From assembly GCF_002128425.1 (NCBI RefSeq), contig NZ_NESS01000002.1:248001-312000 (forward strand): a DNA stretch of 64,000 nt. Reading direction: 5' to 3'. Numbering within the stretch: the stretch's first letter is position 1; every line of letters begins with the position of its first letter. This document shows, in pieces, positions 54,839 to 63,474 of this stretch. The translations under genes and the position numbers were made by a program. The stretch comes from Gottfriedia acidiceleris. GTDB lineage: Bacteria > Bacillota > Bacilli > Bacillales > Bacillaceae_G. The notes beneath the pieces were generated by a model that made no database searches, was not told where the DNA came from, and saw only the letters and a program-made list of their open reading frames with translations.

Positions 54839-55221
54839 TTGCATAGCGATCGTTATATTGTTAAGTTTAATTCCCACTATGGAACACTGAAGGTAAACGG
54901 GTTGGATCTAAAACTAAAATTGAATTTCGTATATTATATAGAACTTGATATTCCAGAAATTCTAGAATGGGAAAAGCATATATATAAGAATAATGAAGGT
55001 TTTAGCCAAATAACAAGTAATGATAATCATGTTTATTTATTAAGGGTATTGGAATACAATTCTTTGAAGAACTTACAAATCTCAAGTTCAATACAACGGA
55101 ATTTATTATTGTAGAAAAATACTCCCATGAAGGAATTTCTAGTGGATGTATTTCTGTAGAGTATTGGAGTATTGGCAAAAAGATGCTCTTCCGCTTTTAT
55201 TCACCCGATCACATAAATTAA
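54839..55221 (+). pseudogene. Frameshifted unknown gene bounded by repeats
   Basis: The first part (to about 55045) reads RYIVKFNSHYGTLKVNGLDL ... YKNNEGFSQITSNDNHVYLL. After a one-base shift the coding sense continues as GIGIQFFEELTNLKFNTTEF, IIVEKYSHEGISSGCISVEY and WSIGKKMLFRFYSPDHIN to a stop at 55219-55221. The only start is a TTG inside a repeat copy (GTGCGTTAGTTGCAT), so the true 5' end is probably lost too. Family not recognised. Confidence 0.65.
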
Positions 55222-55446
55222 ACTATAAATTGTATTAGCAATTCTATAAGCAACCAACACAATGCGTTAGTTATCCAATAAGTACTTATATTAATCAAAC
55301 AATTTTTTCAAAAAAGGGTAAAGCAAAGTCTGAACGGTGCAACAGGTTCATATTGCCTTACCTTCTATAAGTTATATACATTTGTTGAAAAGCAAGAAAT
55401 ATTGTTAAAATTTTTTTATCTAAAGCTACCACAAGTAATTAGAGAA

Positions 55447-56292
55447 CTAGTTAATAGTAGAAAGTAATGGATCGATATTAACTTTCCATGGTGAAAGTGG
55501 TGACGTTCTAACCAAGGTAAAAGAAAGTTTACTTCTAACCGAACCTACATTTTTTATTAAAAGATTAACCTCAACTGGAATTTCAGTTTCTAAAGAGTAT
55601 GGCTCTGTATCAATTGATTGAGGCAATGACCAATGTATAGCTTCTATTTTTTCTATTTTTTTAAGCTCTTTGTTAATATTTTTGTGGTTACTTATGACAA
55701 TATTTTTAGCCAAGCCTTTATCACTGTTTTTAATGGTAACAAATAATACATTCAGCAGTTGGTAAGGCGGAAGGTTATTCATATAGTCATCAATCCTTCC
55801 AGCAGCTTTAAGGATCATTACATAATGAGATAAGTCTGATTTTCCTGTTTTATGTGTCGTACTGCCCAAAAAATGAATGCAAAAGTGACCACCGAAACCG
55901 TTTTGAAGAGCACCTGCACCATGTGGCATTCCGTGCATGGACGCAGGGATTAGATTGTCATGAGCTAAAATTAATACAGCCCTTCTTTTCCAACTCCATT
56001 TCCCATCGTATATTTCCTTCATTATATTTGTATCTTCTCTTGTTAATGGCTGAACATCTGCATGCCTACTACCAGCTCTTCGTTGAACATTAAAGCTCTT
56101 GCCACTTTCAACATCGATTACTGTGAAAAACGAATATTTTGGGAGTAATTTGTTAACAGTTTCCCAATTCTCAATTTCAATTTGAAAGCTAATTGGCGAG
56201 GGACATGGTTGATTTGTCGTAGCGTAAGTATGTTCTACAAGACTTAGTAATGAAAGGCATAGGATTGTTACAATAAAAAAAACTTTTTTCAC
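55447..56292 (-). CDS. Secreted protein with conserved His/Cys-rich domain, function unknown
   Basis: A 281-residue protein with a signal peptide (MKKVFFIVTILCLSLLSLVE, cut near TYA-T). The mature N-terminal half carries a dense block of invariant-looking residues: RRAGSRHADVQPLTREDTNI, MKEIYDGKWSWKRRAV, ASMHGMPHGAGALQNGFGGH and FCIHFLGSTTH. From memory the same block occurs in other Bacillales and Paenibacillus exported proteins. Cys flanked by His recalls L,D-transpeptidase (YkuD) active sites (HGC), but the order differs, so a cell-wall enzyme is only a guess. The C-terminal third is beta-rich. Confidence 0.75.
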   Translation of the reverse strand: MKKVFFIVTILCLSLLSLVEHTYATTNQPCPSPISFQIEIENWETVNKLLPKYSFFTVIDVESGKSFNVQRRAGSRHADVQPLTREDTNIMKEIYDGKWSWKRRAVLILAHDNLIPASMHGMPHGAGALQNGFGGHFCIHFLGSTTHKTGKSDLSHYVMILKAAGRIDDYMNNLPPYQLLNVLFVTIKNSDKGLAKNIVISNHKNINKELKKIEKIEAIHWSLPQSIDTEPYSLETEIPVEVNLLIKNVGSVRSKLSFTLVRTSPLSPWKVNIDPLLSTIN

Positions 56293-56365
56293 AGCTATTT
56301 TTCAACTCCATTTGTTTAGTAATTGAATACGAATACGTACGATTTTGATATTATTCCTTATTTGA

Positions 56366-56392
56366 CTAAACGCATGCATTAGTTGTATAAGT
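56366..56392. repeat. Dispersed repeat copy: AACGCATGCATTAGTTG
   Basis: TTGACTAAACGCATGCATTAG then TTGTATAAG; a variant of the shared core between the secreted-protein gene and the Asn-rich gene. Confidence 0.6.
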
Positions 56393-56560
56393 AGCAAAAA
56401 AAGGAAATTCAGAAGAAGATTCTTTTTTATGTAGATAATATGAAAACTAGTATTGCATAAAATTTTCATTAAAATTTTAAAATTAAACACTTGTCCAATT
56501 CTTTTTGCTTGTCCAAACATAAGATGTTGGGATGAAACTAAAAGAAAAGGTGTTGTTATA

Positions 56561-56779
56561 ATGGGTTGCAACTGTAATAATGAAAGAAATAATGAAAGAA
56601 ATAATAATGAAAGAAATAATAATGAAAGAAATAATAATGAAAGAAATAATGATAGAAACAGAAGAAATAGAGATTTTACGTTTAATGCGAAAATTACGAT
56701 TGATCAAGAAGAATTCTGTCGTGCAGTAAATCGTTGTGACGATGAAAGACGTCGTAGTGACAGATGGTGGAACTGGTAA
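56561..56779 (+). CDS. Asn/Arg-rich tandem-repeat protein, possible spore surface protein
   Basis: A 72-residue protein. After MGCNCN come repeats of NERNN/NNERN built from a 12-15 bp DNA unit (GAAAGAAATAATAAT, 56579-56660), then RNRRNRDFTFNAKITIDQEE and FCRAVNRCDDERRRSDRWW. It has four Cys and no signal peptide. Composition recalls spore coat or exosporium proteins, which is inference only. AAAAGG precedes the ATG with wide spacing. Repeat number could vary between strains. Confidence 0.6.
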   Translation: MGCNCNNERNNERNNNERNNNERNNNERNNDRNRRNRDFTFNAKITIDQEEFCRAVNRCDDERRRSDRWWNW

Positions 56780-56874
56780 GTTCAAAGAGCAAAAAAAGGA
56801 ACTTCAACATAGAAGACATTTTTGGATTCTCGATACTAAATTATAATTTAGAGTTAAGGAATATAGAAAACTAA

Positions 56875-56925
56875 TGCATTGCGTTAGTAGAAGATTATGA
56901 GCTGTAAATATGCAGCTTTTTTTTA
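56875..56925 (+). terminator. Repeat-associated terminator after the Asn-rich gene
   Basis: AACTAATGCATTGCGTTAG (repeat variant) followed by an AGCTG / CAGCT hairpin (56900-56917) and eight T. Confidence 0.65.
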
Positions 56926-57094
56926 TTAAATAGAACGATAATAGATGAAAAGAAATTTTCAACTCAACATTGAATTTTTACTTTTAAATTTAAAGAGCTT
57001 AAATGAAAAAAATTTCTCAATTAAAATAAAAATGGATATTTAAGTCATTTTATTCAAAAAATACTCTTATGACAAACTCATGTAAGAGGAATCT

Positions 57095-58318
57095 ATGAAA
57101 AAAATAATAAAATTCATTTTTAAAACTTTAATACTGCTCTTTTCGCTATTAGTAATATTATTTGCTTTAAATGAAATTGAAATGGAACACGTTCAAAAAG
57201 ATAATATTTACGCAAAAAAGCCAATAACTTATCCAATTGGATATAGTGATTTGTCGATTTATACGAACGGAAAGAAGCTAAATAAACAATTATTTAATGA
57301 TATTAGGAATGCAAAAAAGGAAGTGCATATTTACTTTTTTTCAGTTTCTAATGATCGAGTTTCTCATGAGTTTTTAGATGTCTTAAAAAAGAAAAGTGAT
57401 GAAGGAATTCCAGTTTATTATGCAGTTGATCGTCTTGGTGGGATTTTATTAGAACGAAAAGAAAGAAAATCTTTAATCGACCATGGGGTACATTTTACAT
57501 ATTTTAATAAACCTCAATTATCATATTTTTTTGCATCGATAAATAACAGAAATCATCGTCGAATGACGATTATTGATGGAGAAATTGGCTATATTGGCGG
57601 GTTTAATATAGGTAAAAAGTATATAGATGAAAAAAAAGAATTAAAACCGTGGGAAGATGTTCAACTTAGATTGGTAGGTAGTGGTGTTGAAGGCTTAGAA
57701 AAACAATTTGTACATGATTGGAGAAAAAATTCAGACCAAAAAATTACACAGATGGAGATTAGTAAAAAGGTTGGAAAAAGCCAGCATCAATTTGTTTCTT
57801 ATACAAAGTTAGGGATTGAACAAGAATATAGTAAATTATTTAAACAAGCAAAACATTCGATTACAATTTATTCTCCTTATTTTATACCGAATAATAAAGT
57901 AATATGGAATACATTATTAGATGCAGCAAATAGAGGAATTGAAGTTAAAATACTATATTCTCATAAGTCAGATGCACTTTTAGTAGAACAAGCAGCAATA
58001 CCGTATATAAAACAAGCCTGGAAAAATAATATTAAAGTGTATGGGTACAAAAAGGGAATTTTTCATGGTAAAGTAATTAAAATTGATGATAAAGTACTAA
58101 TGATTGGCACAACAAATTTTGATTCCAGATCATTTCATTTAACAGATGAATTGAATTGTTATATATATGATCCACAATTTATCAAACAGGTAGAACCAAA
58201 ATTAGCCGATGTATTTAATCATCAAGCATTTGAAATTACGCCTACTTATATTAAAAATTTACCTTTTAAAGATCGAATAAAAGAAAAAATAGCTAAAGTA
58301 TTTGAGTTCTATTTATAG
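57095..58318 (+). CDS. Phospholipase D family protein (cardiolipin synthase-like)
   Basis: A 407-residue PLD-superfamily enzyme with one N-terminal membrane helix. Two HKD motifs are visible: the first reads HRRMTIID (His154, Asp161), with Arg156 where Lys is canonical; the second, HGKVIKID (His324, Lys326, Asp331), is perfect. GxxN elements (GGFNIG; GTTNFDSRS) follow each. This resembles YwjE/YwiE-type cardiolipin synthases, which join two phosphatidylglycerols. Whether the first motif with Arg is fully active is uncertain. AAGAGG precedes the ATG. Confidence 0.85.
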   Translation: MKKIIKFIFKTLILLFSLLVILFALNEIEMEHVQKDNIYAKKPITYPIGYSDLSIYTNGKKLNKQLFNDIRNAKKEVHIYFFSVSNDRVSHEFLDVLKKKSDEGIPVYYAVDRLGGILLERKERKSLIDHGVHFTYFNKPQLSYFFASINNRNHRRMTIIDGEIGYIGGFNIGKKYIDEKKELKPWEDVQLRLVGSGVEGLEKQFVHDWRKNSDQKITQMEISKKVGKSQHQFVSYTKLGIEQEYSKLFKQAKHSITIYSPYFIPNNKVIWNTLLDAANRGIEVKILYSHKSDALLVEQAAIPYIKQAWKNNIKVYGYKKGIFHGKVIKIDDKVLMIGTTNFDSRSFHLTDELNCYIYDPQFIKQVEPKLADVFNHQAFEITPTYIKNLPFKDRIKEKIAKVFEFYL

Positions 58319-58374
58319 TGTAAAAAACTATTTCTACTGTATTTTTATTTGTAGAATACAATAAAAAAATAATG

Positions 58375-58409
58375 AAAGATTAATCATGAAAATTGGTTAA
58401 TCTTTTTTT
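58375..58409 (+). terminator. Terminator of the PLD gene
   Basis: AAAGATTAA / TTAATCTTT stem followed by further T. Confidence 0.75.
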
Positions 58410-58497
58410 ATTTTCAATTATTTATAAAAATACAATTGATTTTATATTTATTCATAATTATAATGGAGAATATAATTTTATAAAAGGGGATATTAAA

Positions 58498-59529
58498 ATG
58501 AAAGTCGGTATTATGGGGGCAACCGGATATGGTGGTCTTGAACTCGTAAGATTTCTATCAATGCATCCGGAAATAAGTGGTATGAATTTTTATTCAACAT
58601 CAGATTATACGGAAGATTTGTCTACGTATTTTCCACATTTAGCTACTAATAATAGTGGTCAAATAAAAAAGTGGAATAAAAATAATTCTGTTTCTGAAAA
58701 TGATATTTTGTTTTTTGCTACGCCACATGGAGTAAGCAGTGGATTAATGGAAGAAATCGATTTTTCGAAAACAAAATTGATTGATCTATCAGGAGATTTT
58801 CGATTAAAGAAAGAAGAAACATACCAAAAATGGTATAAACACACGCATCCTTGTTTTTCAAAAACGAATGAATTCACTTACGGACTATCAGAACTTAATC
58901 GAGAAGCGATCAAACAATCCAATCAGATAGCTAATCCAGGATGTTATCCAACAGCAACGCTACTCGGTTTAGCGCCATTATTAAAGGCAGGAATTGTAGC
59001 GAAAAATTCAATTATTGTAGATGCTAAATCTGGAATTTCTGGAGCTGGAAAAACGGCTAATCAAACGACTCAGTTTATGAATAGAAATGAAAATTTAACA
59101 GCATATAAAATTACTGAACATCAACATATACCTGAAATAGAACAAATTATTGGATCAATTGATTCTTCACAGGATTTTATTACTTTTACACCGCATTTAG
59201 TTCCGATGACAAGAGGAATTTTGTCAACAATTTATGTTACTTCAACTCGTGAAATTAGTAACGAAGAATTAAAAGAATTGTATAACCAAAGTTATGAAGA
59301 TTCCTATTTTGTAAGAGTAAGAGACGGGATACCTTGTACAAAAGATGTTTATGGTTCAAATTTTTGTGATATATACGCAACTTACGATGACCGTACAAAT
59401 CGAATCACAATCGTTTCTGTCATTGATAACCTTGTGAAGGGAGCGGCAGGTCAAGCAATTCAAAATATGAACATAATGTTAAATCTGCCAGATGAAACAG
59501 GTTTACAATTTACACCAATATTTCCTTAA
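58498..59529 (+). CDS. argC: N-acetyl-gamma-glutamyl-phosphate reductase
   Basis: A 343-residue enzyme with the NADP motif GATGYGGLELVR, the catalytic-Cys motif ANPGCYPTATLLGLAPL and the later HQHIPEIEQI. It reduces N-acetylglutamyl phosphate to the semialdehyde in arginine synthesis. An in-frame start at 58393 would add a 35-residue non-conserved extension inside the terminator and is rejected; GGGGATA precedes the ATG at 58498. First gene of argCJBD. Confidence 0.95.
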   Translation: MKVGIMGATGYGGLELVRFLSMHPEISGMNFYSTSDYTEDLSTYFPHLATNNSGQIKKWNKNNSVSENDILFFATPHGVSSGLMEEIDFSKTKLIDLSGDFRLKKEETYQKWYKHTHPCFSKTNEFTYGLSELNREAIKQSNQIANPGCYPTATLLGLAPLLKAGIVAKNSIIVDAKSGISGAGKTANQTTQFMNRNENLTAYKITEHQHIPEIEQIIGSIDSSQDFITFTPHLVPMTRGILSTIYVTSTREISNEELKELYNQSYEDSYFVRVRDGIPCTKDVYGSNFCDIYATYDDRTNRITIVSVIDNLVKGAAGQAIQNMNIMLNLPDETGLQFTPIFP

Positions 59530-59542
59530 GGAGAGATAAAAG

Positions 59543-60766
59543 TTGATTACTAAAGAAAAGAATATAAAAAAGATAAAAGGAACAATTACATCACCAAATG
59601 GTTTCTATGCTAGTGGAGTTCATGCTGGACTACGTTATAAACGTAAAGATTTAGGATTAATATATTCTGAAAAGCCAGCTTCAGTTGCAGCTGTATATAC
59701 ATTAAATTTATTTCCAGCTGCACCAATAGCGATTACAAAAAAGAGTATTGCAGATAGTAATAAAATTCAAGCAGTTTTAGTAAATAGTGGTTGTGCAAAT
59801 GCATGTACTGGTAAAAAAGGGGAGGATGATGCCTATTTAATGAGAGCGTGGTGTGCAGAGTATCTTAATCTTCCAGAACACTTAGTCGCAATCGCATCGA
59901 CGGGTGTAATCGGTGAATATTTAAAAATGGATCGATTAAAAAGCGGCATTGACAAGTTAACCCTCGGTAATAAGTTGGAAGATGGAGAAGATTTTGGTCA
60001 CGCAATATTAACGACTGATACGGTTTTAAAAACTATTTGTTATGAAGTATTGATAGACGGAAAGCTTGTAACGATTGCTGGGGCTGCAAAAGGTTCTGGT
60101 ATGATTCATCCAAATATGGCAACTATGCTAGGTTTTGTGACAACTGACGCTACAATTAGTTCAGAACAATTACAAACTTTATTAAAAGAAGTGACAGATA
60201 AGACATTTAACCAAATTACAGTTGATGGGGATACGTCAACAAATGATATGGTTTTAGTTATGGCAAATGGAGCAGTTGAACATGATGAATTAACTGAAAG
60301 TCATTCAGATTGGGCTAATTTTGTAACTGCATTTCAATTAGTTTGTGAAGACCTGGCTAAAAAGATTGCTAGAGATGGTGAAGGGGCAACTAAGCTAATT
60401 GAAGTAAATGTAAATGGAGCTTCAAGCAAAAAAATTGCAAATCAAATTGCTAAATCGATTGTCGGATCAAATTTAGTAAAAACAGCGGTTTATGGTGAAG
60501 ACGCTAACTGGGGAAGAATTATTGGTGCCATTGGATATAGCGGGGTCGAAGGGAATTTTAATCAAATTGACATTGCAATTAATGGCGTAACAGTATTATT
60601 TGGTAGTAAACCAGTTGAGTTTAATGAAGAAGAGGCTAAGAATGCTTTGAAAAATGAGATTGTTTATATTGATGTCCATTTACACGATGGAGATGCAGTT
60701 GGTACTGCATGGGGCTGCGATTTAACTTATGATTATGTGAAAATAAATGCAAGCTATCGCACATAA
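59543..60766 (+). CDS. argJ: Bifunctional ornithine acetyltransferase/N-acetylglutamate synthase
   Basis: A 407-residue ArgJ precursor that cleaves itself before Thr194 in the NMAT194M motif (HPNMATMLGFVTTDA) to give alpha and beta chains, the Thr being the nucleophile. It recycles the acetyl group from acetylornithine to glutamate. The oxyanion element STGVIGEYL is present. The TTG start follows AAGGAGAG. Confidence 0.95.
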   Translation: MITKEKNIKKIKGTITSPNGFYASGVHAGLRYKRKDLGLIYSEKPASVAAVYTLNLFPAAPIAITKKSIADSNKIQAVLVNSGCANACTGKKGEDDAYLMRAWCAEYLNLPEHLVAIASTGVIGEYLKMDRLKSGIDKLTLGNKLEDGEDFGHAILTTDTVLKTICYEVLIDGKLVTIAGAAKGSGMIHPNMATMLGFVTTDATISSEQLQTLLKEVTDKTFNQITVDGDTSTNDMVLVMANGAVEHDELTESHSDWANFVTAFQLVCEDLAKKIARDGEGATKLIEVNVNGASSKKIANQIAKSIVGSNLVKTAVYGEDANWGRIIGAIGYSGVEGNFNQIDIAINGVTVLFGSKPVEFNEEEAKNALKNEIVYIDVHLHDGDAVGTAWGCDLTYDYVKINASYRT

Positions 60767-60780
60767 GGGGGATTTAAACA

Positions 60781-61551
60781 ATGGAAACTGTAGTCATTAA
60801 ACTTGGTGGTAGCTTAATCCAAAACTTGTCTAATACATTCTTTGAAAATATAAACCAACTAAAAATGAGTGGTAAAAAAGTTATCCTCGTTCATGGAGGG
60901 GGGCCACTTATAAATAACTTATTATTAAAGTTTTCAATTCCAGTAGAAATGGAGGACGGCATTCGTAAGACTTCATCTGAGGTTTTAGAGATTGTTGAAT
61001 ATGTGCTAAATGGAAAAATCAATAAAGATTTAACGATTATATGTAATCAATATAATATAAAAGCTATTGGTCTATCGGGATGTGACAATCTATTACTGGA
61101 AGCTTCACTTTATAATAAGGGAAAATTAGGTTGGGTTGGAGAAATTGAAGATGTAAATACGAATCTATTAGATTTACTACTTAGCAATGATTATGTACCA
61201 GTTATTTCACCTGTAGGGGTAGATAAAATTGGCCAAAAATATAATATAAATGCAGACGAAGCGGCAAAAAGTATTGCCAAGGCAATGAATGCGGAATTGC
61301 TCTGCTTTATAACAAATACAAATGGTGTATTAGATTTGGAACATAAATTGATTGAGAAGATTACGCCTAGCGAAGTTCATCAATTAATAGATGAAAAAAC
61401 AATTTATGGTGGAATGATTCCTAAAGTCACGAGTGCCTTAAATGCCTTAAATGTTGTAAATTCAGTGGCAATTGTAGGTGAGAATTTCTTAAATGAAAAT
61501 GGAACAATAAACGGTACAGTATTTACAAAAGGAGTTGTGTTAAGTGAGTAA
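60781..61551 (+). CDS. argB: Acetylglutamate kinase
   Basis: A 256-residue amino acid kinase: IKLGGSLI, VHGGGPLINNLL and the ATP/acetylglutamate region YNINADEAAKSIAKAM, ending TKGVVLSE. It lacks the N-terminal helix linked to arginine inhibition in hexameric, arginine-sensitive enzymes, so it is probably the short, arginine-insensitive type (inference). It overlaps argD by 8 bp. Confidence 0.95.
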   Translation: METVVIKLGGSLIQNLSNTFFENINQLKMSGKKVILVHGGGPLINNLLLKFSIPVEMEDGIRKTSSEVLEIVEYVLNGKINKDLTIICNQYNIKAIGLSGCDNLLLEASLYNKGKLGWVGEIEDVNTNLLDLLLSNDYVPVISPVGVDKIGQKYNINADEAAKSIAKAMNAELLCFITNTNGVLDLEHKLIEKITPSEVHQLIDEKTIYGGMIPKVTSALNALNVVNSVAIVGENFLNENGTINGTVFTKGVVLSE

Positions 61552-62707
61552 TTTATTCCCTACTTATAATAAAAAAACAATTAATTTTCTAAATGGAAAA
61601 GGTACTTACTTATATGATGACGAAAATAACAAGTATCTAGATTTTTTAAGTGGAATTGCCGTTTGTAACTTAGGACATTGTCATCCAAAAGTTGTTGATG
61701 CACTAAAAGAACAAGTTGAATCGGTTTGGCACGTATCAAATTTATTTACAATTAAAAAACAAGAAGAGCTTGCTAAAGTTTTAGTAAAAAGCTATGTGGA
61801 TGGATTAGTATTTTTCTGTAATAGCGGTACAGAAGCAAATGAGGCAGCCATAAAATTAGCAAGAAAACATTCAGGTAAATCTCATATAATCAGTTTTAAA
61901 CAAAGCTTTCATGGACGTACTTTTGGATCAATGGCTGCTACCGGTCAGTCTAAAATTCATGAAGGGTACGGCGAAATGTTAAGTGGATTTACATATGTAC
62001 CTTATAATGATTTAAATGCTTTACAAAATGAAATAAATGAAAATACTGGAGCAATAATTTTGGAGGTAATCCAAGGTGAGGGTGGTGTAATTGTTGGTAA
62101 TAATGATTTTTTTGAAGGGATTCAAGCTCTTTGTAAAAAACATGAATTATTACTCATTGTTGATGAGGTACAAACCGGAGTGGGCAGAACAGGAACAATG
62201 TTTGCCTATGAACAAACTCCACTAGATCCAGATATTATTACACTAGCAAAAGGTTTAGGGAATGGTTTTCCAGTTGGGGCAATGCTAGGTAAGAACAAAT
62301 TAGCTGAATCATTCTCACTAGGTGCGCATGGTTCAACTTTTGGCGGAAATTATTTAGCAATGGCAGCTGCATTTGAAACAATTAATATAATAAATGACAT
62401 TCCGTTTTTGAATACTGTAAAGGATAAAGGGAATTATTTATTTGATAAATTAGTCGAAGTAAAAAAAGAGTTTCCACAAATTTTGGAAATTCGCGGTAAA
62501 GGATTAATGATTGGTATCGAATTAAATCTGCCAGTTGAACAACTAGTAGAACAATTTTTAAAGAATGGGTTAATTGTAGGTACAGCAGGGGCTAATGTAT
62601 TAAGATTATTACCACCGATCAATTTATCATACGGAGAAATAGATGAAGCAATTCAAATAATAAAACAAGTACTTTCTTCCTGTTTTTTAAATACCCAAGT
62701 TAAATAA
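61544..62707 (+). CDS. argD: Acetylornithine aminotransferase
   Basis: A 387-residue class-III PLP aminotransferase. CNSGTEANEAAIKLARK, SFHGRTFGSMAATGQ, the cofactor-binding VDEVQTGVGRTGT and the PLP-lysine motif TLAKGLGNGFPVGAM are visible. The GTG start lies inside argB behind AAAGGAG. Last gene of the cluster; carAB and argF, which follow in B. subtilis, are not here. Confidence 0.95.
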   Translation: MSNLFPTYNKKTINFLNGKGTYLYDDENNKYLDFLSGIAVCNLGHCHPKVVDALKEQVESVWHVSNLFTIKKQEELAKVLVKSYVDGLVFFCNSGTEANEAAIKLARKHSGKSHIISFKQSFHGRTFGSMAATGQSKIHEGYGEMLSGFTYVPYNDLNALQNEINENTGAIILEVIQGEGGVIVGNNDFFEGIQALCKKHELLLIVDEVQTGVGRTGTMFAYEQTPLDPDIITLAKGLGNGFPVGAMLGKNKLAESFSLGAHGSTFGGNYLAMAAAFETINIINDIPFLNTVKDKGNYLFDKLVEVKKEFPQILEIRGKGLMIGIELNLPVEQLVEQFLKNGLIVGTAGANVLRLLPPINLSYGEIDEAIQIIKQVLSSCFLNTQVK

Positions 62708-62726
62708 TATAGAGTAACTTTTAACT

Positions 62727-62768
62727 AGGAGGCATTCATGGAACTAGACCATGATGCCTCTTTATTGT
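62727..62768 (+). terminator. Terminator of argCJBD
   Basis: GAGGCAT-T-CATGG / CCATG-ATGCCTC stem followed by TTTATT. Confidence 0.8.
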
Positions 62769-62864
62769 TTAGGTCTTTCTACTTGATTCGTAAAAATAAA
62801 TTGAAAGTTGAATTAAATTTTTAGATAATGGGATAATCACTTTTATTAGGGGAGGAGATAGGTT

Positions 62865-63332
62865 ATGTATCATATTCGTGTAAGAGCATGTGCTTTAATT
62901 GTTGAAAATGATTCGGTATTATTAATTCAATTTACAGATGAGGACGGAATTCATTATAATTTACCTGCTGGTGGTACTGAACCTGGTGAGACAATTATAG
63001 AGGCTGTAAAAAGAGAAGCTTTTGAAGAAGCAGGTGTGGAAGTTGAGGTTGGAGAACTTGTATTTGTTTCAGAAAATGCACCCCATATGACCGGTCATAA
63101 AATACATGGATTAAGTTTAATGTTCCGCTGTCATATTAAAGTAGACTCAGTTCCAACGATGCCAATAAATCCAGATCCAAATCAAACTGGCGTAAAGTGG
63201 GTTCCAATAAATGAATTAGACAATATCATCTTATTTCCAAATATTAAAGAACAGATTATTCAATATGTAAAAGGTAAGTATAAAAATAATCGTTTAATTG
63301 AAGAGTACAAATTAAAAGAACAACTAATTTAG
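62865..63332 (+). CDS. NUDIX hydrolase
   Basis: A 155-residue NUDIX protein with a perfect box (GGTEPGE, seven residues, REAFEEAGV). The substrate is not evident; YNLPAGGTEPGETI is a MutT/8-oxo-dGTPase-like or general housecleaning layout. GGGGAGGAG precedes the ATG. Terminator follows. Confidence 0.9.
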   Translation: MYHIRVRACALIVENDSVLLIQFTDEDGIHYNLPAGGTEPGETIIEAVKREAFEEAGVEVEVGELVFVSENAPHMTGHKIHGLSLMFRCHIKVDSVPTMPINPDPNQTGVKWVPINELDNIILFPNIKEQIIQYVKGKYKNNRLIEEYKLKEQLI

Positions 63333-63337
63333 TGGTA

Positions 63338-63395
63338 GTTGAGTTTCTACATGTAATTTTGCAAAAAAAAAAAAGTGTAGGACTCAACTTTCTAT
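63338..63395 (+). terminator. Terminator of the NUDIX gene
   Basis: AGTTGAGTTTCTACA pairs with TGTAGGACTCAACT; the A12 run lies in the loop, and TTTCTATTTTC follows. Confidence 0.7.
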
Positions 63396-63474
63396 TTTCA
63401 TCAATTCATACATGTACTCCAAATTTTCAATAATAATTCATTAAATACTATTGTTAATAGAAAAGGGTGATTTA

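Noticed and set aside
56302-56785. Minus-strand frames over the Asn-rich gene
   Set aside because: They are the complement of the AAT/GAA repeat, giving Ile/Ser runs, with no start signals.
58420-58497. ArgR box upstream of argC
   Set aside because: The region is AT-rich, but no stretch matches the 18-bp ARG box well enough by eye.
58393-58497. Extended N-terminus of argC
   Set aside because: The extra 35 residues are encoded by the preceding terminator and promoter region and do not resemble ArgC; a good ribosome site precedes 58498.
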